DNA of 64,000 nucleotides from Taudactylus pleione (lineage: Eukaryota > Chordata > Amphibia > Anura > Myobatrachidae). The stretch covers positions 6,933,501 to 6,997,500 of the forward strand of contig JAUIMM010000135.1 of NCBI GenBank assembly GCA_031769625.1, given 5' to 3'. Below, in pieces: positions 44,191 to 53,529 of the stretch (the first letter of the stretch is position 1; every line of letters begins with the position of its first letter). The notes under the pieces are model-generated. The model was given only the letters and a program-made list of their open reading frames with translations. It was not told the DNA's origin and did no database searches. A program made the translations under genes and the position numbers.

Positions 44191-44599
44191 GTAAGGTGTT
44201 AAAAGTACAGTATTTTATTAAATAATTTCATAATATCTATCCTGCATTTCATTGTAGAATTTCACTGATTATAATGGTTTATTATTTGATAGCACATTAT
44301 AAAACAGAAGATTAACTATTAAAAAATATTATTCAATCCAGGAAAGTAAGGGAACAAAGGTCTCTTTATGATGACTCTGATTCGAAGAGAATGTAATATT
44401 AAATAGGATGGTTTAATTAGCCAAACTGTACATGTCATTTACCTTGCGCCCTAGAAGAGGTCAGAAGATTGTCGGTGCTGAGATTCCGACATACTGTAGG
44501 TGTAATGCTACTTAAAGCATTTTATTCAAGCGGGTGCTATAACTTTAAGCATGCCACATAATGGAAGGTTTTATAATTATAACATTTGCATGGTTAAAC
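44191..44599. other. Unassigned AT-rich stretch
   Basis: No gene or repeat recognised. Confidence 0.35.
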
Positions 44600-44855
44600 T
44601 AGAGATGTATGCGGACCCCCGTGTCTTTGATTTGATCCTAATTATACATGTTTGTGTAAACCGATTCAGTACTGCAGTCAGTTCAGAACTAGGATTTTAA
44701 AACCAAATCTTGATTTTGGATTGCATGTAAACATGTCCAATTACATGACTTTAGCTGGTTTTTTTTTTTTTTTAAATATACTGTAGCTCCAAAACCAAAA
44801 CACGTAGGTGAATCCGGACCCAAAACCAAAACATGGGGGTCGGCGCACATTTCTA
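44600..44855. mobile_element. Short hAT-derived MITE
   Basis: Left TAGAGATGTATGCGGACCCC, right GGGGGTCGGCGCACATTTCT followed by A: the terminal type of hAT copy 3 (53530). No exact 8-bp duplication seen. Confidence 0.65.
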
Positions 44856-44877
44856 GTTCTAATTCATCATCGTGTTT

Positions 44878-45530
44878 TGGTTTTTGGCAAGACCACCCTT
44901 AAGTGTTTTTGTTCAGATTTGGATTTTGGGTTCCATAATAATCTATAAAACCCGATTCATAAATACAGCTAAAATTATGTAATTTACACCTGTTTACATG
45001 TACTGTAGTCCAAAATCATACCTGCCGACTTTCAGGGAGGTAGCTGTCCGGATTCCATGGTGGGAGAGGGTTTTGTGGCAAAAAGGGGGCATGGCACTGC
45101 GATAATGTAGCATTGGGGACGGAGCATGGGGCGTGATCGCTCCATCACAACATCATGGCTTCGCCCCTATTCACAATGCCGATATTAATGGCATCGTGAA
45201 GCAGGGAGCAGGGCTGTGATGACGTGATTCACAACACCACCCCCCCAGCCTTTCTAGTGTTACTGCAGAGGGGGGGGGGTCGGGCAGGTTGGCGGCCACC
45301 GGGAAGCTTGCCTGCCTTCCCGGGGGGGCCTGGAGCCGCAATCGATTTTTGGGAGGCTCCCGGCCGAAACAGGAAGGTAGGCAAGTATGGTCCAAATCCA
45401 AGTTCGATTTTTAAATCCAAGTTCCGAACTGACAGCAGACAGGTTCCACTCGGAACCCCAAAGTAATTCCGAATCAGGACTTGAACTGACTCGGAAACCC
45501 CTAAGTTTGGGTGTGTTTGTATTTCATACA
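44878..45530. mobile_element. hAT terminal fragment with nested MITE
   Basis: TGTTTTGGTTTTTGGCAAGA...TTTGGATTTTGGG and later AAATCCAAGTTCCGAACTG...GAATCAGGACTTGAACTGAC are hAT-end phrases. They are separated by the MITE at 45017-45389. Confidence 0.5.
45017..45389. mobile_element. hAT-type MITE (CATACCTGCC...GGCAAGTATG)
   Basis: Termini CATACCTGCCGACTTTC and GGTAGGCAAGTATG. Target duplication GTCCAAAA (45008-45015) / GTCCAAAT (45390-45397). A run of ten G lies at about 45270. Confidence 0.7.
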
Positions 45531-45686
45531 TTTCAACATTTTTTGTAAATCTATAGTTAAAACACTCTAAGTAACATAATACCCATGTCAGGATCCTGGT
45601 GCCAGCATTGTCATGTGGACATACTCACTGTGGACAAAGTAAGTGTTGACCTTCCAAACCGAACCCTGATAAATAAATCTTCTTGG

Positions 45687-46455
45687 CACCCTAAAGCTGT
45701 CTGTAACAATGTGAAGCTTAGTGCAACTGCACCCTAAAGCTGTCTGTAACAATGTGAAGCTTAGCGCAACTGCACCCTAAAGCTGTCTGCAACAATGTGA
45801 AGCTTAGCGCAACTGCACCCTAAAGCTGTCTGTAACAATGTGAATCTCAGCGCAACTGCACCCTAAAGCTGTCTGTATCAATGTGAAGCTCAGCGCAACT
45901 GCACCCTAAAGCTGTCTGTAACAATGTGAAGCTTAGCACAACTGCACCCTAAAGCTGTCTGTAACAATGTGAAGCTTAGCGCAACTGCACCCTAAAGCTG
46001 TCTGTAACAATGTGAAGCTTAGCGCAACTGCACCCTGAAGCTGTCTGCAACAATGTGAAGCTTAGCGCAACTGCACCCTAAAGCTGTCTGTAACAATGTG
46101 AAGCTTAGCGCAACTGCACCCTAAAGCTGTCTGTAACAATGTGAAGCTTAGCGCAACTGCACCCTAAAGCTGTCTGCAACAATGTGAAGTTTAGCGCAAC
46201 TGCACCCTAAAGCTGTCTGTAACAATGTGAAGCTTAGTGCAACTGCACCCTAAAGCTGTCTGTAACAATGTGAAGCTTAGCGCAACTGCACCCTAAAGCT
46301 GTCTGTAACAATGTGAAGCTTAGCGCAACTGCACCCTAAAGCTGTCTGTAACAATGTGAAGCTTAGCGCAACTGCACCCTAAAGCTGTCTGTAACAATGT
46401 GAAGCTTAGCGCAACTGCACCCTAAAGCTGTCTGTATCAATGTGAAGCTCAGCGC
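45687..46455. repeat. 43-bp satellite, about 18 copies
   Basis: CACCCTAAAGCTGTCTGTAA followed by CAATGTGAAGCTTAGCGCAA recurs every 43 bases (45687, 45730, 45773 and on). Units differ by only one or two bases (TGCAAC/TGTAAC, TTAG/TCAG), so the array is young. It ends about 130 bases before an MS4A exon. Confidence 0.95.
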
Positions 46456-46587
46456 AACGGCACAATACAATGACACAATGTCTCAAAAGCAAAAACAAAT
46501 ACAGGTGCTGTAAAATCAGAAAAGTGTTATGTGATAAGTTTCAGCAACTGGAATGCTAACATACATTTGTTTTATTTTTCATCCCAG

Positions 46588-46697
46588 ATAGTGCTGATTG
46601 TTATGGCCATCTTGCAAATATCATTTGCTTTTTCACTGCATTTCACTGCATACACTTATACATTCATCAGTGGTGTTCAATTCTGGGACCAGTCTTT
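46588..46697 (+). CDS. MS4A-family exon: first transmembrane segment and loop
   Basis: Acceptor TTTTTCATCCCAG (ends 46587) and donor GTAAGT (from 46698) bound 110 nt, phase 0 in, phase 2 out. The reading starts IVLIVMAILQISFAFSLHF and ends FISGVQFWDQS. MS4A proteins have KVLG-x-x-QI at the start of TM1 and an FWGG-like motif before TM2; here VL...LQI and GVQFWDQ align with these. MS4A proteins are four-pass membrane proteins of plasma or endosomal membranes. The next expected exon (TM2, GSLS motif, about 55-58 nt) was not found before 51.86 kb. Confidence 0.75.
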
Positions 46698-46969
46698 GTA
46701 AGTATTGAAATAGGCAATATAAGTAGCTTCTTTTAGCTGTGTGTATCTGTCTGTTGCATCTTTTTTGTTTTGTGTATAGGTTTAAATTATATTTTTATAC
46801 ATAGATGAACAATAATGTATGTACATAGATATATTCTATATTGTGCTTTTTGGACCCAACTCCTCCTGTTCTCCTTCTGGTTCCTATTTATAGTGACCCT
46901 TCCTTACCTCTCTTCTATTAAAGCTAAAAATAGTCTGTACTACCAGCCACTATTTTAGAGATTTCGGTA

Positions 46970-47160
46970 TATTATGTCTCCGGTCAGAATGTTGATATTG
47001 TCATTAAGTCGGCATGAATGACATGTCGATAATGTATTTTTATTATAAAACTATCATTAACCCTAAACTCTGTTCACATGGTGACTTCGGGATGTAGTTA
47101 TGAGACCCGTTGCCGCGATGCCGCCAGTCACAATACCGACAGGGAAATTCCAACAAGGGA
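46970..47160. mobile_element. CCCTAA-type MITE, reduced copy
   Basis: ATTATGTCTCCGGTCAGAAT at the left and GCGATGCCGCCAGTCACAAT...CCGACAGGG at the right, with a short AACCCTAAACTC interior. It abuts the hairpin-chain element. Confidence 0.5.
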
Positions 47161-47189
47161 CTTAATTAGGCGTCGACATACCGATGCCT

Positions 47190-47716
47190 ATCTTAACGAC
47201 CGCACAGCCGCCTCGATGTTTGTCTAGTGCGCATGCGCACAAGGGAGCCGGCTCCTTCGTGCGCATGCGTGAGACCCGCTACGACCGACAGTGCTGGTCG
47301 TAGCGGGTCTCTTTCCAAAGGGGATGAGCTGTCGATGTTGATTGATAGCTCGCCCCGTTTGGAAGGCGGGCCGGGGGGGTGGCAGCCCAAACGGAGGCGT
47401 TCCCATGGGAACGCCTGCCATTTGGGGGAGACCCCACTGACATCACTAGTGATGTCAGTGGAGAGCTTCCGGCTCTGACAGAGCCAGAAGCTCTCCGGGG
47501 CTTACGACAAGTGAGACCCTACCCTAGGGTCTCGTCGTAAGCCCCGATGGTCGCGATGGTCAATGACCATCACGACCGTCACCCTAGCGTTCGTTAGAGC
47601 TGTGGGTGTTAACCCACAGCCTAACGACCGAAACAGAGGCGGCCAGTCAGGAAGCAAGTGGCCGCCCAGTTTCTGAGCAACCGCTTGCATCCTCCGACCG
47701 CCTCTGAATGAGGCCC
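47190..47716. mobile_element. Harbinger-family hairpin-chain MITE, copy 2, left end lost
   Basis: The right end CCTCTGAATGAGGCCC matches the family. Hairpins are in the same order as at 61095-61642: GCGCATGCGCACAAGG-type, GAGACCCGCTACGACC/GGTCGTAGCGGGTCTC, GAGCTGTCGAT/ATTGATAGCTC, CCACTGACATCACT/AGTGATGTCAGTGG, GAGAGCTTCCGGCTCT with its partner, GGGGCTTACGAC/GTCGTAAGCCCC, GATGGTCGCGATGGTC, GCTGTGGGT/ACCCACAGC. The left terminal repeat is absent. Confidence 0.85.
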
Positions 47717-47717
47717 T

Positions 47718-47895
47718 CAGTGCATCCGGAAAGTATTCAGAGCGCTTCACTTTTTCCACATGTTGTTATGTTACAGCCTTATTCCAAAATGGAATAAATT
47801 AATTTTTGTCCTCAAAATTCCACACACAATACCCCATAATGATGTGTAAAAAGTTTTTTTTTAGATTTTTGCAAATAGAATTAAAATATAAACTA
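47718..47895. mobile_element. Tc1/mariner terminal fragment
   Basis: CAGTGCATCCGGAAAGTATT, GCGCTTCACTTTTTCCACAT, GTTACAGCCTTATTCCAAAA and ACACAATACCCCATAATGA are the well-known end of a Tc1-like family shared by frogs and fishes. Only this end is present; no transposase or second end. Confidence 0.85.
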
Positions 47896-48170
47896 ACTAA
47901 CCCTAACTCTCCGGTTAGTGCCTAACACTAACCGTATCCCTAAAAAAACAAAAAGAAAAAAATGTGTTGACAATTTGGGTATCAACCATTTTCATGTCAA
48001 CCTTTTGACCATGTCGACCATTTGAAACCTGTTGACCTTCTTCCAAAGGTGACATTTTGTCCTTGTCGACCTTTTTTCCCTGTCGACCTATTGACTGTCT
48101 AACATCTGGTGTCTATCTAGGCACTATCGACCTTTTTACTGTCTATCTAAAGTCCGGATACTGCAACTTT
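47896..48170. mobile_element. GTCGACC-type MITE fragment
   Basis: CTAACCCTAACTCTCCGGTT then repeated TTGACCATGTCGACCATTTG/TTGTCGACC phrases, as on the left of the composite at 20.64 kb. Confidence 0.5.
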
Positions 48171-48660
48171 TAACTCACAGAGTGATTGACAGTTAAGGGT
48201 CATTTAGGGGTGGTAATGGTGTGTGCCACCAAAAACACAGATGAGTCACCCACATTTTCAAGTTGCATCACTCCAGTGTCTCAGTACATGCCCCTATTCT
48301 GTGCAACCAAAGGGTTACTCAGGAGGCAAATTATCAAAGTATATGCATATGTGGCTGTGTATTAGTAGGCAGTTGCTTGGATTTGCATTGGCGCCTGTAG
48401 GCGTCTCAATACAAATCCCGTTATCTGTGACATTAGCATATTTTTGCATATCCTCTACATACAACATCACAGCAGCAATGGCAATAGTATACTTCTCTGA
48501 TCAGGCGTAATAGATAATCCACCAAAAATAATCAGATAGCAAAACATTTTTCATAAAAATAGTTTTAGAAATGTGAACAATATATTAAGGAAATCAAGTG
48601 ACTTAATATACGGTTCGTTGCAAAAATGTCTGTTTAATTTATAATATTGCTGGTTTAGAG
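48171..48660. other. Unassigned intronic-type DNA
   Basis: No exon with MS4A resemblance, no repeat structure recognised. By position it is in the intron between MS4A exons. Confidence 0.4.
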
Positions 48661-48663
48661 ACT

Positions 48664-49690
48664 TTGGGGTAAATTTACTGAAGGTCAGTGTTTGGTTGTT
48701 TTTCCATTGGTTCTGCAAACCGACCATTTACTAAAGTTAAAACACAGGACAAAATGACCGAAACCGAACTTTAGAACACTTTAGAATATAAGACAAAAAA
48801 ACAACAACTTTTAAACATAGAGAAGAATAGGATACGGAGATTCAGTAATGGTCGGGAAAGCCACCCAAACATTGGAGTTAAGCACTGAGGCAGGCGAGTT
48901 TGAGAGAAGCACTGCACAGATCACTATGATCTATGCAGACTTTATTAGGGTCAAGAGTTAACAAATGGTTTAACAGTTTAAAAAAAAAACACATCGGGTC
49001 CCCCTCAAATCCATAACCATCCCTGTACCTCTCAGCTTGGGCAAGTATTTGTAAAATCCAGATGAAAATGGCATGGGGTTCCCCCTATTTTCCAATAATG
49101 AGTATCAGTGGCGGCTCCAGAGGTTGAGCTGCAGTGCAGTCCAAAATTCAAATAGGGGAGCCACACCAACTGCCAGTGAGTCCTGACTGGTGATGTTTGA
49201 TAGTGTTTGGTAGGGCAGTGAGTGTGGCTCTCATATTTTAATTTTGCATTACACTGCAGTCCCGCCTTTGGAGCCACCACTAATGAGTATCATGGTGAAC
49301 ACGCCAGGAGGATAATGCCATAGCATGGGGATACACGGCTTGGGGTCCCCTGCGATTACATTAAACAGCCCCAAATTGGTCAGTCCAGGACTGGAATTCA
49401 TCTAAAAATTGGAGACCCCAAAAATAAAGGAACATACAACCTTGGGCTGAAAGCCCGGGGCTATTATCCACACCCATGGTGGAAGGTGGTGCGGGGTTAT
49501 TGGTAAAATATATGGATATTGACGTCCGGTTTCAATCAAAGCGGAAAACTGACAGAAGATATATAGTCGGATTTAGACAGCTAAACACCATCGATGTCCA
49601 TCAGTAACCGTTGGTTTTTGTTTAGAACCAAAACCGCCGATTAGTTTACTTTGTAAAAAATGGAATAAACTGTAAATCCCAGCTAGAAAA
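48664..49690. mobile_element. Old GGGTAAATTTACT-type repeat with nested MITE
   Basis: The left end GGGGTAAATTTACTGAAGGT resembles MITE termini seen at 3682. The right part (49590-49670) has GGTTTTTGTTTAGAACC and GCCGATTAGTTTACTTTG. The middle is non-coding and holds the MITE at 49106-49282. Confidence 0.4.
49106..49282. mobile_element. 177-bp hAT-type MITE, exact 8-bp duplication
   Basis: CAGTGGCGGCTCCAGAGG at the left and CCTTTGGAGCCACCACTA at the right. ATGAGTAT at 49098-49105 and 49283-49290. Confidence 0.85.
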
Positions 49691-50880
49691 TAGGATTAGT
49701 TCATATTCTCTCAAATCAGAAGAGTACCCCTTAAAAATATGGGGGATCTGATTCTAATACACAACATCAGTTGTTAGCATTCCCACTTCTACATCTAGTG
49801 ATGCTATAAATGCGGAGAGATTGTAATCGTATAATTCTCACCATAGTATCTAACAATTGTAATTATAGAGAATGTACTTATTATCTGGGCAGATTAAGAT
49901 TTTAGGTACAAAATATGAACAGTTACTGTACAAAATGTTGGCACCCAATTTTAAGCATAAACCTAAACCCAACCCCTAACCCTAAAATTTCTATAGTCAA
50001 CATTTTAACTGTGTTGACATATGACATTTTAATTGTATTAACATTTTATGTGTTGACATTTTTTTGAGTGTGTTGACCATGTGCAGGTCGAAATTTTAGC
50101 CATGTCGGCAGTATGGCATTCAACATTATGATGTTGTATTTTTAACTGTCAGCATTCGGGTCGTTGACATTATGACTACATCTGGTGATTTATAGTATGG
50201 TGTGCAATTACTGTGGCAGTAAGTCACACGTCATCATACAATAGTCCAATAGTCCATTATAAACTGCAACCAGTATCAGCACTAAAGCTCTTGTTCCTTA
50301 TTCAAAATTGGACCAAAATGTAAGTGCAAAATGCAGGCTGATCATAAAATATAGCATTTTATGATCTATTGTGAGTCAGCCGCCGATAATAATAATGCAA
50401 GCTACTCTGAATAGGTAGCAAATGCAGCTCCTATCCTATGCTAGTACCAGGAACAGATGCGTCCGGAATACAATAGGAGGTAGGCTTATCTGTGAGTACA
50501 AAAGATGGGCAAAATCTCAGTGCACAATACATACAGTGACTGGCCTGAGAGTGCAGATAATTATTTTGGGTTCTCCTTGGACCGGATTGGTCATATATTT
50601 GTCAATGAGTTGCTAAGACCTCTATAAATATGGCCAATAGGGTAAAGGCTTACAGTATGTATTCCCATTGTTACATTGTCCATAAAAACTTCCCTCCATT
50701 TAACCACTGACAACTGATCTCTGGTGGAGGTAATGTGGCCAATGAGGTACCTTCTCCCATGTTTGATTAGGTCAATCTTGCTTCATTACTATTTTGTTCC
50801 CAAATATCTGCAATGGAACATGCTAGTGCTATAAAAGTAAGTCTTATATATAAATAGGCTCAATGTGGTTTCAGGGGAAT
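49691..50880. other. Unassigned intronic-type DNA with MITE scraps
   Basis: 49940-50180 has CCCTAACCC and TGTTGACAT/GTCGGCAG phrases of the MITE families described elsewhere. The remainder shows no gene. A splice-like ORF at about 50557-50610 was considered as the missing MS4A exon and rejected. Confidence 0.4.
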
Positions 50881-50899
50881 AAGCCAGAGTAGAGTACCC

Positions 50900-51220
50900 C
50901 AATACTGCATTGTAATGGGATGTTGTTGGCATCCCGATGGTGAGAATGCTGGCGGCCAGAACCCCGGTGCCAGAATCCCCACTGCTGACATTCCAACAGT
51001 TAGGGTTAGGGTAAGGGCTAGGATTAGGGTTAGGTAATAGAGGGGGAGTTATGGTTAGGCTGCAGGAAGGGAGTGTTAGGATGTAGGAAAGGTCAGTTAG
51101 GGTTAGGGGGAGGGTTAAAGTTAGGGTAAGGTTTACAATACTTACCAAATTCGGTCAGGATTCTGACTACTGACTCTGGGAGTCGTTATTCTGACCTGCG
51201 ACAACCCGACCATCGGGATT
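50900..51220. mobile_element. CCCTAA-rich MITE, reverse orientation
   Basis: GGCATCCCGATGGTGAGAAT...CCCCGGTGCCAGAATCCC at the left, a GTTAGGGTTAGGG interior (51000-51130), and TTCGGTCAGGATTCTGAC...CCGACCATCGGGATTCC at the right. Confidence 0.7.
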
Positions 51221-51307
51221 CCGTACCCAACACATTGTTTTGGTTTAGTTAACATATATAATACAATCATGAGGCCAGGCATTGCTGGATCTCACAGGTA
51301 CCATGTT

Positions 51308-51653
51308 CAGGGGTCCAGGAAGGGCCCGCACCACACACCCTGCACCCATATTATACTTACCTTTCCGGAGTCCCACGTCGGCTCCGGTGTCTGCGCTTTA
51401 AAAACCAGCTGGAAAATGGCCGCTGCTGCCATTTTCCCGTCGTTTGCGCATGCGCAGAACAGGGAAATGGCTGTGCCTATTTTCCCGGTGACCTGCGCAT
51501 GCACTATAGACTCTGGGCACACTCTAGTGGCCAGAGTCTATAAGCGTGGTGCTGGCCACGCACACCTCAGTTCTCTGCCGGCCACCAGATGGAGAGGAGG
51601 GGGTCCATGACGGAGACTGCATGTGGGCTCCCTCCTCTCTAGAAACTCCCCTG
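51308..51653. mobile_element. MITE B copy 3, uninterrupted
   Basis: CAGGGGTCCAGGA to TAGAAACTCCCCTG, with target duplication ACCATGTT (51300-51307) / ACCGTGTT (51654-51661). This 346-bp copy is the reference for the two nested copies at 42-43 kb. Confidence 0.85.
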
Positions 51654-51862
51654 ACCGTGTTGTATGCTTGGACCCAATATATATTAAATAAATTGAAAAA
51701 ACTTTTTAAAAGAGGATATAGACTAACATGCAAATGTTTGTAATTAAACATTTCAATTATGTCAAGTATGTAATTCAGTGCAGTCATACTATGGATTACA
51801 ACAAATCAATGTTCTTGTGCATGTCTTTTTAATTGAATTAGCTTTTCTGTTCTTCTTTGCAG

Positions 51863-52000
51863 GTCAGGGGCTCACTTGCCCTTAATATCATCTCATCCCT
51901 TTCAAGTTTGACTGGAATAATCATAAACTGTTTCGATTTTGCAGTTTTGATTTGCGTCTACAAATACTACAATGGATACTACTATAAATGCCATTTCAGT
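51863..52000 (+). CDS. MS4A-family exon: third transmembrane segment
   Basis: Acceptor TTCTTCTTTGCAG and donor GTAAGT (from 52001) bound 138 nt, phase 0 to 0. It reads VRGSLALNIISSLSSLTGII, then a Cys/Phe/Asp stretch and YKYYNGYYYKCHFS. MS4A TM3 exons typically start VRGSLG-N or VRSSLG-N, and D/F residues follow the helix, so the match is strong. It is on the same strand as the exon at 46588. The following TM4/C-terminal exons are not visible in the remaining 12 kb. Confidence 0.8.
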
Positions 52001-52371
52001 GTAAGTACTATTGATATTCCAAACCAGCTTATATGTCAATTTAATCTTGTATTAATTATGAAATATTAACTCTAGAGGTTAGGATAAGAAATATTGCTGA
52101 CATGTCTGTTAATAATGATTGATTGATTAATTAATTGGTGTGTGCTGACACCGGACACCAGTTATACATTTCACAGACCTTTTCCAGCTTCTCCTGTTAG
52201 TATTGCAGATGGTATGACATACTGTAGTTGCCTTGACTACAAAAGGGGGCAGCCCAGTTCATTAAGTCCAGTTAATGGAAGTTAAAGTGCTAGTGCATCG
52301 ATATACTGTAGTGCTGTAATGAGTCAACCAGGACACACAAACATGATTGGAAAGGAGGATGTTCTATTAGG
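52001..52371. other. Intron, nothing recognised
   Basis: Immediately downstream of the MS4A exon. No repeat structure or exon seen. Confidence 0.4.
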
Positions 52372-52745
52372 ATGTAGTCACTATCCCAGCTGTTGGGATT
52401 CCAGCGCTCAAAATGCCGGCACCGGAATCCCAACACTAGTCAGAATACAGGCACCAGCATCCTGACAGTAAGGACTGCGGTTGGGGGGGAGTTAGGGTTA
52501 GGCATTAGAGTTAGGCACAAGGGGGAGGGTTAGGGCTGGGCACTGGGGGAGGTTAGGTTTAGACAGTGGGAGGCGGGATGTTAGGTTTAGACACTACGGG
52601 GGAAGGTTAGATTTATGCACTGGGGGGAGGGTTAGGGTTATATGTAGGGTAATTGTTAGGATACTTACCGACAGGTGTCGGCATCCTAATCCAGTTGGGA
52701 TGCCGGCATCAGATTCTGACCACTGCAATCCTGAGCATCAGCATC
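52372..52745. mobile_element. CCCTAA-rich MITE, reverse orientation
   Basis: GATGTAGTCACTATCCCAGC...CCGGCACCGGAATCCC at the left, GTTAGGGTTAGGC interior, ACAGGTGTCGGCATCC...GGGATGCCGGCATCAG at the right. Confidence 0.7.
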
Positions 52746-53529
52746 CCTTACTGAACCCGTTCTACTGGTCCATGTTTTGATATCATAAAGTTAAGACAAC
52801 ATTATCAATACTGGAATTACCTCTGAAATGTCTTACAGTTTCCAGAGAGTTGTCCCACATGTCCAGGAGCATAAATCAGGCTCCTTGATCCTGCCCACTT
52901 TTCCATGGAAGTGCAATCCTGGGGCTTGATGACGTGATTTGCCACAAACAAAGCCTAGCGCTGTACAATTCTGCAGATTCTGGCATTCCAGAGCAGGGAG
53001 CAGAAGAGCTGTCCAGAATCCGCAACAGCACCAGTAACCTGAATCTCACCCTATGCGATCTGGAGGGCAACAATCTGCTAGTTTGAGATTACCAAAGCTG
53101 AAATGGGGAGAAGTAGAGCAACAGAGATGAAGCAGACTAAAATAGCAATAAAGAAAGGTGCATAAATGTTCATTCCTGTTTATACCTTATAGAATTTACT
53201 CAGAAACAAAATAACTCATCTCTCTCCCACACCAATGTGTGGGGGATGCAAACACATTTCATTCAAAACAAGCCCTTATCTGCCCAACCATACTGGCTTT
53301 GAGATAAGGCACCATACTTCCCTGTAAGATATAGGTTCCCAAACTCTGCCATTACAATCCAGGCTTTAAGGAGGGTGTGATATGTATATATATGGTTCAA
53401 ATCCCGACAGCGGCTGCCCAACTACATCCCTTTAAGGATATCCATGCTTGAGTCCATATGGTTAAATCAAAGGTGCTAATTTAGTCACCTGTGCTCAAGC
53501 ATGCAGATCCTTAAAACATGGACTGTTAC
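52746..53529. other. Mixed old repeats
   Basis: 52860-53090 has a CACTTTTCCATGG...GATGACGTGATTTG phrase reminiscent of the MITE at 45017. 53430-53520 has GGATATCCATGCTTGAG...CTCAAGCATGCAGATCC, an inverted pair from the hAT MITE family at 62466. No gene. Confidence 0.45.

Noticed and set aside
45687..46455. CRISPR-like regular spacing
   Set aside because: The 43-bp units are contiguous and identical throughout with no unique spacers, and the context is vertebrate DNA: a satellite.
50557..50610. Candidate for the missing MS4A TM2 exon (reads IIILGSPWTGLVIYL)
   Set aside because: Lacks the GSLS-x-A core, has no good GT donor at the right phase, and contains Pro/Trp where the helix is conserved.
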